From: RPQJ01 sp963748985
Lineage (GTDB): Bacteria > Pseudomonadota > Gammaproteobacteria > Steroidobacterales > Steroidobacteraceae
Assembly (NCBI GenBank): GCA_963748985.1
Contig: CAVVKQ010000024.1
Span: 15,196-79,195 of the forward strand
Direction of reading: 5' to 3'
Length of the DNA: 64,000 nucleotides
Part shown: positions 48,343-58,036 of the stretch, one piece after another
How positions within the stretch are numbered: position 1 is the first letter of the stretch
How the letters are laid out: every line of letters begins with the position of its first letter
Notes under the pieces: generated by a model
Seen by the model: the letters and a program-made list of their open reading frames with translations, nothing else
What the model was told of the DNA's origin: nothing
Databases searched by the model: none
Translations under genes and position numbers: made by a program

Positions 48343-48374
48343 GCCCCCGGCCACGAGGCCGGGGGCTTTTTTTT
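48343..48374 (+). terminator. Rho-independent terminator of ssrA
   Basis: GCCCCCGGCC and GGCCGGGGGC form a strong ten-base-pair stem around ACGA, followed by eight T residues. It ends one base before the convergent oxidoreductase stop codon. Confidence 0.93.
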
Positions 48375-48375
48375 G

Positions 48376-50592
48376 TCAGGCAGCGACGACTTCGACCGGC
48401 GTGCCGTTCAGCACCGCCGTCCCCGTGAGCGCGTCGACACGGCGATCGTCGACCAGGTCATTGATGCTGACGCCGGCGTGAGCACTGGCGATGCCGAGCC
48501 GCACACCGGCGCGCCCGTGCCCCCAGCCATGCGGCAGGCTGACCACACCCGGCTGAATGTCCGGTGTAATTTCAACAGCCACATCGACCGTCCCGACGCG
48601 CGAGGTGACACGCGCGATCGCGCCGTCGGCCAGGCCACGGTCCGCTGCGTCATCCGGGTGCAGCATGAGAGTGCAGCGCGGCTTGCCCTTCACCAGGCGC
48701 TGGCTGTTGTGCAGCCATGAATTGTTGCTGCGCACGTGGCGCCGGCCGATCAACGCCAGCGACGGCACGGGTTCGTCGAGCGCAGCCGCGGCGCGGCCCA
48801 GGTCCGCAACGAACATGGCAGGGGCGAGATCGATGCGACGGTTCGGCGTCGCGATGCGACGGGGGAAAGCAGCCTCGAGCGCACCGAGGTCGACACCGTT
48901 CGGCGTATCGAGCAGGCGTTGCAGGGTCAAGCCCTGCGGACGCCGGTCCGTCGCGCGCATGAGCTTGCGCAGGGCACCGAAGCCAGGCAGCGCGCCCAGC
49001 AATTTCATCTTGCCGGCGTTGGGGACGCCGTAACGCCCCGTCTGCAGCATCCAGTCGAGCGTGCCGTCCGGACCGAGACGTCGCGCCACCAGGTCTTTCA
49101 CTTTCAGCGACACGCGCCCCGACACAGAACCAGGCGCCTTGCGCAGACGCTGCGCAATCTGCGCGAGGATCTCGTGATCGTGCAGCGAGCCCGCGGGCTT
49201 CGGGAACAGTGGCGGCGAAAACTTGGCGACGTTGCGCACCGCGAAGCCACTCAACGCGATGTCGTAATGACTACGCTCCAGGGGGCTCGTCGGCGGCAGG
49301 ATCAGGTGCGCATGGCGCGACGATTCGTTCAGGTACAGGTCGATCGACACCATGAACTCGAGTTGCTCGAGCGCGGCGTCGAGCTGGCCACCGTTAGGCG
49401 TCGAGAGCACCGGATTGCCCGCCAACGTGAACAACGCGCGCACCTGCCCCTGGCCTGGCGTCGTGATCTCTTCTGCCAGCGCCGCCACGGGCAGCTCGTT
49501 CGAGAACTCCGGCAACCTGCGTACGCGCGAGTGGAACTTGCCGTAGTGGCCGCGCGACCCGTAAGCGCGCGTAAGGTCCACGGCCGGCTCGGCGAACATC
49601 ATGCCGCCCTCGCGATCGAGGTGACCCGTGACCGCATTCAGGCAATAGATCAGCCACAGCGCGAGACCGCCGAATTCCTGCGTGCACGCTCCCACGCGCC
49701 CGTAGACGAGCGCGCGCGGCTCCGCGACCAGGTCATGAGCGAGCGCAATGATCCGCGAATGCGGCAGGCTCGTGCGAGCCGCAAGCACTTTCGGGTCAAA
49801 CCCGAGGACGGCCTGGCGCAGGGCCTCGAGGCCGTCGACGTGCGGTACCAGGTGCGCCAGGTCGATTCGTCCCCGCGTGAACACCTCGTGCAGCAGGGCG
49901 AGCAGCAGATAGACGTCCGTGCCGGGCCGGATGCCAAAGTATTCGTCAGCGATCGCCGCGGACTCGGTGCGCCGCGGATCGATGACGATGAACCGCCCTC
50001 CCCGTGCGTGCAGCGCGTCGATGCGTCTCTCGAAACCGGGGGCTCCCATGATCGAGCCGGCCGACGCGACAGGGTTGCCCCCGATGCAGACGAACAACTG
50101 CGTGCGATCGACGTCCGGCACGGGCATGAGGAACTGGTGGCCGAACAACGCCCACGACGCGACCATGTGCGGCAACTGGTCGACACTGGTGGCGGAATAC
50201 AGGTTTTCCGTGCGCACGGCGCGAATGAAGTCGCCGACACCGAGCATCGCGCCCAGGTTGTGCACGGTCGGGTTACCCGCGTAGATCGCGACCGCGTTGT
50301 TGCCGTGACGCGCGCGGATGTCGCCGATGCGCGCTTCGACCTCATCGAATGCCGCGGCCCAGGAGATCTCCTCCCAGCCGCCTGGCGTGCGCCTTAACGG
50401 CTTGCGCAGCCGGTCGGGGTCGTCATGCAGGTCCTTGAGCGCGACGGCCTTCGGGCAGATGTGCCCGCGGCTCAGGACGTCGTCGCGATTGGGCTTGATC
50501 GAGATCACCGCGCCGTCGCGGTGCTCGATCACGATGCCGCACATCGCCTCGCAGAGGCAGCAGGTCCGGTGATGCAGTCCCCCGCTGGTCAT
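48376..50592 (-). CDS. Molybdopterin-dependent oxidoreductase
   Basis: This is a 738-residue enzyme of the DMSO-reductase/formate-dehydrogenase superfamily. The N-terminal [4Fe-4S] ligands are in CCLCEAMCGIVIE with a fourth cysteine in RGHICPKA. MGD-binding segments follow (VFTRGRIDLAHL region, FTLAGNPVLSTPNGGQ), and a C-terminal molydopterin-dinucleotide domain contains SWLHNSQRLVKGKPRC. The ATG at 50592 is preferred; the upstream frame overlaps the next gene. No Tat signal is seen, so it is probably cytoplasmic. No electron-transfer or membrane partner gene is adjacent. The substrate is unknown. Confidence 0.88.
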   Translation of the reverse strand: MTSGGLHHRTCCLCEAMCGIVIEHRDGAVISIKPNRDDVLSRGHICPKAVALKDLHDDPDRLRKPLRRTPGGWEEISWAAAFDEVEARIGDIRARHGNNAVAIYAGNPTVHNLGAMLGVGDFIRAVRTENLYSATSVDQLPHMVASWALFGHQFLMPVPDVDRTQLFVCIGGNPVASAGSIMGAPGFERRIDALHARGGRFIVIDPRRTESAAIADEYFGIRPGTDVYLLLALLHEVFTRGRIDLAHLVPHVDGLEALRQAVLGFDPKVLAARTSLPHSRIIALAHDLVAEPRALVYGRVGACTQEFGGLALWLIYCLNAVTGHLDREGGMMFAEPAVDLTRAYGSRGHYGKFHSRVRRLPEFSNELPVAALAEEITTPGQGQVRALFTLAGNPVLSTPNGGQLDAALEQLEFMVSIDLYLNESSRHAHLILPPTSPLERSHYDIALSGFAVRNVAKFSPPLFPKPAGSLHDHEILAQIAQRLRKAPGSVSGRVSLKVKDLVARRLGPDGTLDWMLQTGRYGVPNAGKMKLLGALPGFGALRKLMRATDRRPQGLTLQRLLDTPNGVDLGALEAAFPRRIATPNRRIDLAPAMFVADLGRAAAALDEPVPSLALIGRRHVRSNNSWLHNSQRLVKGKPRCTLMLHPDDAADRGLADGAIARVTSRVGTVDVAVEITPDIQPGVVSLPHGWGHGRAGVRLGIASAHAGVSINDLVDDRRVDALTGTAVLNGTPVEVVAA

Positions 50593-50621
50593 CAGCTGAC
50601 CCCTCTTGCGCTGGTGAAAGT

Positions 50622-52016
50622 TCAGGCCGCGCGGCGCCTCAGCAGGCCGAGACCTGCGAACAGCAGGGCCACCGCAAACCCGGCGGAGCCACCGCCACTG
50701 TTGTTCTTCTTCTGACCACACCTGGTGTTGCCGGTCACGGTGTCGCCCGCGAGGCTGTAGCGAAAGATCGTGCCATAGTTGCAGCTGCCGGCATTGGCGG
50801 ACATTCCGACGAACACGCCGGTCGCCACCTCGAGCAGCTTGCTGGAGGGCAGTGAGCCATTGCTGCCATCGAAGCTGTAGAGACGTGAGAAGTTGGTGCC
50901 GGCGCGATCAATCGAAAAAATCGTGCCAAGCGTCGTCGCGGCGCCTTCCGCATTGACGCCGCCCGCCGCTGTCACGCCGTAGAGCTTGCCACTGCTCGCC
51001 GCCATCAGTTCCGCCACCGGACGCGCGCCATCTGCACCGGTGAAAGTATGCAGGACGGTAAACGTCGAGCCATCCGCCGGGATCATGAAGATGACACCGT
51101 TGCCGTCGGTGCCGCCCTGCGCAGTCAGGCCGTAAAAGTAGCCATCGCCGCCATCGAGCAGGCCGCCAAACGGTGCGGCGCCGCCCGCGTTCTCAAGCTG
51201 ACCCGTCGTGGTGTCGGTCGTGGTCGCGCTGAAGTGATGCAGGACCTGGAAACCGGTGCCGTCGGGCGCAATGCGAAAGACCGTACCGCGGCCATTCGTG
51301 CCGCCCTGCGACGTCGTGCCGTAAAGAAGGTTGTCAGTCCCCGCCACGAGTGGACCCACCGGCGCCGCACCGTCCGCCGTCACAGTGATGCCTGAGGTGG
51401 CACTCGAGGTGACCGCGGCAAAACTGTACAGCAGCTTGAAATCGGTTCCGTCGCGCGAAATCTTGAATATCGTGCCGGTGCCTCTGGGACCGCCTGCGCG
51501 CGCCACACCGTAGAGATAACCATCCGTACCCTCGACGAGCTCGGCCTCGGGATACGCGCCGTTCGTGTTGATCGGGTTCAGATCCTGGTTGCTGCTCGTG
51601 ACTCCTGCAAATCGATGAATGATCTGAAACCCGGTGCCGCTCGCCGCGATCTTGAAAATCGTGCCCGCGCCATCGAGCTCGTTGGCCCTGCCGAACTTGG
51701 TCGTGCCGTACAGCAGGCCATCGCTGGCCAGTACCAGGCCGCCGCCAGGTGATAGCGCATCGTCCGCCTTGAGTTGATACAGCGTGCGGACGTCAGAGCC
51801 GTCCAGTGTGGTGCGGTAAATGACGCCGCCGGTGATCGACGTGGCCGGGCTCGCGACACCGTACAGGGCCCCGTCTGCGCCTTGCACGAGGTTACCAACG
51901 GGGTTGGAGAGGCTGAAAGCGACGATCGTCGAGACGGCGGGACTGGTCTGGGCATGGCCGGCAACGGCAAAAAGGCCCAGCGCGACGAGCGCCAATGCTG
52001 AACGGATACGGGACAT
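50622..52016 (-). CDS. GloVer-repeat exported protein with GlyGly-CTERM anchor
   Basis: This 464-residue exported protein has a signal peptide MSRIRSALALVALGLFAVAGHAQ. About seven repeats follow, each with a G-(T/I)-(I/V)-(F/Y)-(K/R)-I-x-x-(D/S)-G-x-x-(F/D) pattern spaced by about 55 residues and linked by DG-x-(L/F)-YG motifs, as in GloVer-repeat proteins. The C-terminus has GGGSAG, a hydrophobic helix (FAVALLFAGLGLL) and RRRAA, a GlyGly-CTERM-type sorting signal processed by rhombosortase. It is probably surface-exposed; binding partner unknown. It lies 29 bp upstream of the molybdopterin gene, perhaps cotranscribed. Confidence 0.85.
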   Translation of the reverse strand: MSRIRSALALVALGLFAVAGHAQTSPAVSTIVAFSLSNPVGNLVQGADGALYGVASPATSITGGVIYRTTLDGSDVRTLYQLKADDALSPGGGLVLASDGLLYGTTKFGRANELDGAGTIFKIAASGTGFQIIHRFAGVTSSNQDLNPINTNGAYPEAELVEGTDGYLYGVARAGGPRGTGTIFKISRDGTDFKLLYSFAAVTSSATSGITVTADGAAPVGPLVAGTDNLLYGTTSQGGTNGRGTVFRIAPDGTGFQVLHHFSATTTDTTTGQLENAGGAAPFGGLLDGGDGYFYGLTAQGGTDGNGVIFMIPADGSTFTVLHTFTGADGARPVAELMAASSGKLYGVTAAGGVNAEGAATTLGTIFSIDRAGTNFSRLYSFDGSNGSLPSSKLLEVATGVFVGMSANAGSCNYGTIFRYSLAGDTVTGNTRCGQKKNNSGGGSAGFAVALLFAGLGLLRRRAA

Positions 52017-52138
52017 CGGATCGGTGACTCCGGGACCCGGCGGATGGCCGGGCAAGCTGACTGGTCGTGAATTGTGCCGCACTTCGCCCTCTCCCGCCAA
52101 AGTGGGAGAATGCGCGCCCCTCCTGTGACAGCCCGCCC

Positions 52139-54049
<1,911 letters not shown>

Positions 54050-54052
54050 GGA

Positions 54053-54116
54053 AGGGGATAGGGGATAGGGGTTGGGGGTTAGTCGGAGGATCCCCTATCC
54101 CCCAACCCCTAACCCC
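54053..54116. repeat. Paired heptad arrays filling the yheS/qor spacer
   Basis: Left block: AGGGGATAGGGGATAGGGG, then TTGGGGGTTAGTCGGAGG. Right block: ATCCCCTATCCCCCAACC followed by CCTAACCCCT. The core is almost absent, so the unit can fold as one long hairpin. It starts two to three bases after the yheS stop and ends exactly at the stop codon of the convergent quinone reductase gene. Confidence 0.92.
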
Positions 54117-55097
54117 TCAAGTGGTGCGTAGCACCACCTTGCCCACCGCGCGTCGCTGTTCCAGCGCGGCGAAGGCCTGGGCATAGTCGGCCAGGGGATG
54201 GACCTCGCCGACGACCGGCCGCAGCTTGCCGGCCTCGAACAGCTGCCACAGTTCGCGCACGTTCTGCAGCTGTACCTGCGGCTCACGCTGCGCGAAGCTG
54301 CCGAAGAACACGCCCACCAGGGCCGCTCCCTTCAGCAACAGCAGGTTCATCGGAATCTTCGGGATGTCGCCGGCCGCGAATCCAACCACGAGGTAACGAC
54401 CCTTCCAGGCCAGGCTGCGCACCGCGGGCTCGGCATACGGCCCGCCGACGGCGTCATAAACGACGTCCACGCCCTTGCCACCGGTGATCTCCTTGATCCG
54501 CTCGCGCAGGTCCTGCGTGGAGTAGTTGATCAGGTGGTCCGCGCCGATGCCACGTGCGACCTCGAGCTTGGTATCGGTGCTCGCGGCTGCGATGACCTGC
54601 GCACCCATCTGCTTGGCGAGTTCGACGGCGGTCGTGCCGACGCCGCTCGCCGCACCCAGCACCAGCATCGTCTCGCCCGCAGCGAGTTGCGCGCGCTGTT
54701 TCAACGCGTGGTAGCTCGTGAAGTACGTCAGGCAGATGCCGCTCGCCTGCTCGAAGCCGAGCGTCGACGGCATCGGAATCAATCGCTCCTGCCGCACCAC
54801 GGCGCGTTCTGCAGCAGCTCCGCCACCCGAATACGCAACGACGCGATCACCCACCTTGTGACGCGTCACGCCTTCGCCGACCGCGGCAATCACACCCGCG
54901 AGCTCGAGACCCGGAATGAACGGCAGCGGCGGCCGCTCCTGGTACAACCCGCGCAGCATCAGCACGTCGGGAAAGTTCAGCGCCGCCGCCTTGACGTCGA
55001 TCAGCACCGATCCCGGCGCGAGCGCGGGCTCCGGCCAGTCTTGCTCCAGCCGCAGTCCTGCAATGCCGGTGAGGGTATGACAGACGAGCGCTTGCAT
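54117..55097 (-). CDS. NADPH:quinone oxidoreductase family protein (zinc-less MDR)
   Basis: This is a 326-residue medium-chain dehydrogenase/reductase. The N-terminal GroES-like fold contains ALNFPDVLMLRGLYQERPPL and PGLELAGVIAAVGEGV. The Rossmann motif is VLGAASGVGTTAVELAKQMG, followed by the NADP region ADHLINYSTQDLRERIKE. Zinc-binding cysteines are absent, as in the quinone reductase branch (Qor-like). Convergent with yheS. The substrate (quinone or enoyl thioester) is not fixed by sequence. Confidence 0.88.
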   Translation of the reverse strand: MQALVCHTLTGIAGLRLEQDWPEPALAPGSVLIDVKAAALNFPDVLMLRGLYQERPPLPFIPGLELAGVIAAVGEGVTRHKVGDRVVAYSGGGAAAERAVVRQERLIPMPSTLGFEQASGICLTYFTSYHALKQRAQLAAGETMLVLGAASGVGTTAVELAKQMGAQVIAAASTDTKLEVARGIGADHLINYSTQDLRERIKEITGGKGVDVVYDAVGGPYAEPAVRSLAWKGRYLVVGFAAGDIPKIPMNLLLLKGAALVGVFFGSFAQREPQVQLQNVRELWQLFEAGKLRPVVGEVHPLADYAQAFAALEQRRAVGKVVLRTT

Positions 55098-55150
55098 CGG
55101 GATTCCTCGGTTTCAGTGCGACTGGGCTGGCCGGTCCAGGCGAATTGCAA

Positions 55151-56320
55151 TCAGGCCCGTATCAGGTGCGGACCGAGCTCGTCGAGCGTGTGACAGCCGA
55201 GCAACGTCATCGCACGCTCCATCTCGACGCGCAGCAGGCTGAGCGCGTGGGCCACGCCTGCTTCCCCGCCCGCCGCCAGGCCATAGAGAGCGGCGCGCCC
55301 CAGCATCACGGCATCGGCCCCGAGCGCGACGGCCTTGAGCACGTCCGACCCGCGACGGAACCCACCGTCGACGATGATCGACAGCCGGTCGCCGACTTCT
55401 GCCGCGCACTGGCCGACGAGTTCGATGCCCGTCGCGCACGAATCGAGCTGCCGTCCACCGTGGTTCGAGAGCACGATGCCGTCGGCGCCTGCCTCCACGC
55501 TGCGCTTCGCGTCTTCGACGCAGAGGATGCCTTTCAGCACCAGCTTGCCCTTCCAGCGGCTGCGCATGCGTTCGATGTCGGCCCAGGCGAGCGTCGGGTT
55601 GATCTGCGTGCCCATGAACCGCACACCCTGCAGTGCCGATCGCGCGCCTGCGGGCAGGAATTCGGTGAGGTTCGAAAATTCCGGGGCGCCATGGGGCAGC
55701 ATCACCTGCCACAGCCAGCGCGGATGCAGCAGGACGTCGAGCACGCTCGACGGGCTCAGCTTGAGCGGGCGCGAATAGTTGCGCTGGTCCCATTCGCGCG
55801 CGCCGAGCGCCGGCACGTCGACCGTCACCACGAGCTTGCTGCAGCCCGCCGCCTGCGCGCGTTCGATCAGGCGGTCGGAAGTCTTCTGGTCCTTCAGCGG
55901 ATACAACTGGAACCACGAGGGCCGCTGCAGCTGCGGGTTCAGTTCGACGACGTCGTAATTGCTGACGGTGCTGAGCGTGAAGGCGATCCCCGCAGCGTCG
56001 GCAGCCCTGGCCAGCGCCAGGTCGCCCTGCGGCCACACCATCCCGTTGAAGCCAGTGGGCGCGATGATCAGTGGCAAGTGCAGCGCGTCGCCCAACACGG
56101 TACGGGACAGGTCCGGCAGGCCCGTGCCGACGAGCATGCGTGGCAACCAGGTAATGCGCTCGAAGATCGAGCGGTTGCGCTTCAGCGAGACCTCGTCCTC
56201 GGCGCCGCCTTCGAGGTACTCCATTTCGAACCGCGGCAGCCGGTTCTGCGCGACCCGCCGCAATTCTTCGATCGAGAGCGCGCGGCGGAAGTCCGCGCCA
56301 GCGTAGTACTGTCGGGTCAT
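55151..56320 (-). CDS. FMN-dependent alpha-hydroxy-acid dehydrogenase
   Basis: This 389-residue TIM-barrel flavoenzyme belongs to the L-lactate/mandelate dehydrogenase family (LldD-like). It contains NRLPRFEMEYLEGGAEDEVS, FMN-site IIAPTGFNGMVWPQGDLALA, and the catalytic histidine motif SNHGGRQLDSC. The FMN phosphate loops are DGGFRRGSDVLKAVALGADA and MLGRAALYG. The ATG at 56320 overlaps the upstream Gfo/Idh stop by four bases, so the two are coupled. Substrate specificity cannot be read reliably. Confidence 0.9.
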   Translation of the reverse strand: MTRQYYAGADFRRALSIEELRRVAQNRLPRFEMEYLEGGAEDEVSLKRNRSIFERITWLPRMLVGTGLPDLSRTVLGDALHLPLIIAPTGFNGMVWPQGDLALARAADAAGIAFTLSTVSNYDVVELNPQLQRPSWFQLYPLKDQKTSDRLIERAQAAGCSKLVVTVDVPALGAREWDQRNYSRPLKLSPSSVLDVLLHPRWLWQVMLPHGAPEFSNLTEFLPAGARSALQGVRFMGTQINPTLAWADIERMRSRWKGKLVLKGILCVEDAKRSVEAGADGIVLSNHGGRQLDSCATGIELVGQCAAEVGDRLSIIVDGGFRRGSDVLKAVALGADAVMLGRAALYGLAAGGEAGVAHALSLLRVEMERAMTLLGCHTLDELGPHLIRA

Positions 56321-57264
56321 TGGCGTGCGTCGTCCTGCACCATCTGGGTGATCTTCGTGGCCGTCTCCAGCGCGCGCAGGCCGTCCTCGCCGGTGACCAC
56401 CGGCGGCGTGCCTTCGCAAATGGACCTGAGGAACGCCTCGATCTCGAATTTCAGCGCGTCACCCTGGTCGTACGTGCGCTCCTCGATCAGCACCTGGCCC
56501 TTCGGCACGTCCGAGCCCGCGGGGGGCTTGCGCACGATGGTGAGCACTTTCTGCTGCAGGTCGATCGAGATGTACGCGTCGTCCTGGAACACGCGCAGCT
56601 TGCGCTCCATTTTCATGCTGACGCGACTCGCGGTGGTGTTCGCCACGCAGCCGTTGGCATAGCGGATGCGGGCATTGGCGATATCCAGGCCGGCCGAGAA
56701 CACCGACGCGCCCACGGCATCGATCGATGCGATCGGCGCGCCGACGAGGCTCTGGATCAGGTCGATGTCGTGGATCATGAGATCGAGCACGACATTGACG
56801 TCCGTGCCCCGCTCCTTGAACGGCGCGAGGCGGTGCGACTCGACGAACCGCGGCGTGCCAAGCGTACCCTCGAGCGCGAGGATCGCGGCGTTGAACCGCT
56901 CGAGGTGACCCACCTGCAGGACGCGGCCGACGCGTGCCGCCGTGGCGACGAGGCTGCGGGCTTCCTCGAGCGTCGTCGTGATCGGCTTTTCCACGAGCAC
57001 GTGGATGCCGCGTTCGAGGCACTGCTGCGCGATCGAAAAATGCAGGGGTGTCGGCGTGGCGATGCTCACCGCGTCGACCTCGCCGAGGATGTCCCGGTAG
57101 TCCGCCACCGCGCGGCAACCGGTTTCGACGGCGACTTGCTCGCGGTTCGCGGCGCTCGCGTCGACGACGGCGACGAGTTCCGCTGCGGGCAGCGACGCGT
57201 ATTTCTGCGCATGGAACCGGCCCAGGTAACCCACGCCGATGACCGCAGTCCGTACTTTCTGCAT
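56317..57264 (-). CDS. Gfo/Idh/MocA-family NAD-dependent oxidoreductase
   Basis: This 315-residue sugar-type dehydrogenase has the Rossmann motif VIGVGYLGRFHAQKYASLP, the catalytic EKP (HVLVEKPITTTLEEA), the conserved GHLERFNAA and the histidine region LMIHDIDLIQSLV. This sub-branch resembles the oxidoreductase found beside lipid A genes and the UDP-GlcNAc 3-dehydrogenase GnnA. No GnnB aminotransferase or lpx gene is adjacent here. The start MQKVRTAVIG is chosen over 17 upstream codons. Translationally coupled to the FMN enzyme downstream. Confidence 0.85.
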   Translation of the reverse strand: MQKVRTAVIGVGYLGRFHAQKYASLPAAELVAVVDASAANREQVAVETGCRAVADYRDILGEVDAVSIATPTPLHFSIAQQCLERGIHVLVEKPITTTLEEARSLVATAARVGRVLQVGHLERFNAAILALEGTLGTPRFVESHRLAPFKERGTDVNVVLDLMIHDIDLIQSLVGAPIASIDAVGASVFSAGLDIANARIRYANGCVANTTASRVSMKMERKLRVFQDDAYISIDLQQKVLTIVRKPPAGSDVPKGQVLIEERTYDQGDALKFEIEAFLRSICEGTPPVVTGEDGLRALETATKITQMVQDDARQ

Positions 57265-57365
57265 GTTCTGGGGCCCCTGGCCGACCTGTGCGCCGCGATC
57301 TCCGATGATACTCAATGGCGGGGGCCTTGCGGCCGGTGCGTCTTACCCTCACGATCGCGAACGTG

Positions 57366-57623
57366 ATGAATCCGCGCCGCGACAGATTCTGGCTGCTGGC
57401 CGCCCTGCTGTTCGGCCTGGTGGTGCTGCCCTTCCTCGTGCATATCACGGGGGTGTACGTGCTCGGCAAATACGCCGGCGGCGGTGCGGCGGCGTTCTTC
57501 GGCAGCTACCTGCGCGACCTCGTCACCCTGCGGTGGTATTCCTGGGTACTCGCGCTCGGACCACTGGTCATCGTCGCGTCATGGCGTATCGTTGGCAGGT
57601 GGGCACCGTCGTCACGGGGATGA
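57366..57623 (+). CDS. Small two-helix membrane protein
   Basis: This 85-residue protein is not recognised. MNPRRDRFWLLAALLFGLVV begins the first helix (about 8-32). A second spans about 57-76 (WYSWVLALGPLVIVASWRIV), and the tail is basic. It is divergent from the Gfo/Idh gene. Its last 12 bp overlap the 3' end of the convergent small membrane gene. An ATG 51 bp downstream of an alternative in-frame start was preferred. Confidence 0.5.
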   Translation: MNPRRDRFWLLAALLFGLVVLPFLVHITGVYVLGKYAGGGAAAFFGSYLRDLVTLRWYSWVLALGPLVIVASWRIVGRWAPSSRG

Positions 57624-57914
57624 CCCTCGGGACCAGGCGTACAGCGCCGCAAGGCCAGCCAACGCGGCCCACATCGCCCCTGTCGCCCAGTGCCGCCAGG
57701 CGGTTTCGCGCACCTGGCCAATGAAACTGACGGCCGCGAGCGCGGTCAAACCGACGAAGATGGCCACGTATACCGCCAGCAATGGCAATTCCTCGCGGAA
57801 ACGCGGGGTTTCGCCAGCAAGCACCAGGAACACGATCAGCGTCGCGCCCAGGCCAAAAGTCGTCGCCACGGACGATCCGAGCACGATTGCTGTCAATACG
57901 GTGAGGGGTCGCAC
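57612..57914 (-). CDS. Small three-helix membrane protein
   Basis: This 100-residue protein is not recognised. A GTG at 57914 with GGAG about 11 bases upstream gives VRPLTVLTAIVLGSSVATTF; a longer frame exists but its extra 54 residues look non-coding. Hydrophobic segments lie at about residues 5-27, 44-64 and 77-93. Divergent from prc and overlapping a convergent small membrane gene by 12 bp. Confidence 0.5.
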   Translation of the reverse strand: MRPLTVLTAIVLGSSVATTFGLGATLIVFLVLAGETPRFREELPLLAVYVAIFVGLTALAAVSFIGQVRETAWRHWATGAMWAALAGLAALYAWSRGSSP

Positions 57915-58036
57915 GGATTCTCTGGCTCCGGGGTGGGTCCGGCCCTTGATTGGGTGCCGGGGTGTCTCTAGCCTAGCGTTCCGACGGACCCCTGCGTGTC
58001 CGCCGTCCAGTCCGATGTCCGCCGAGGATTTTTCAA

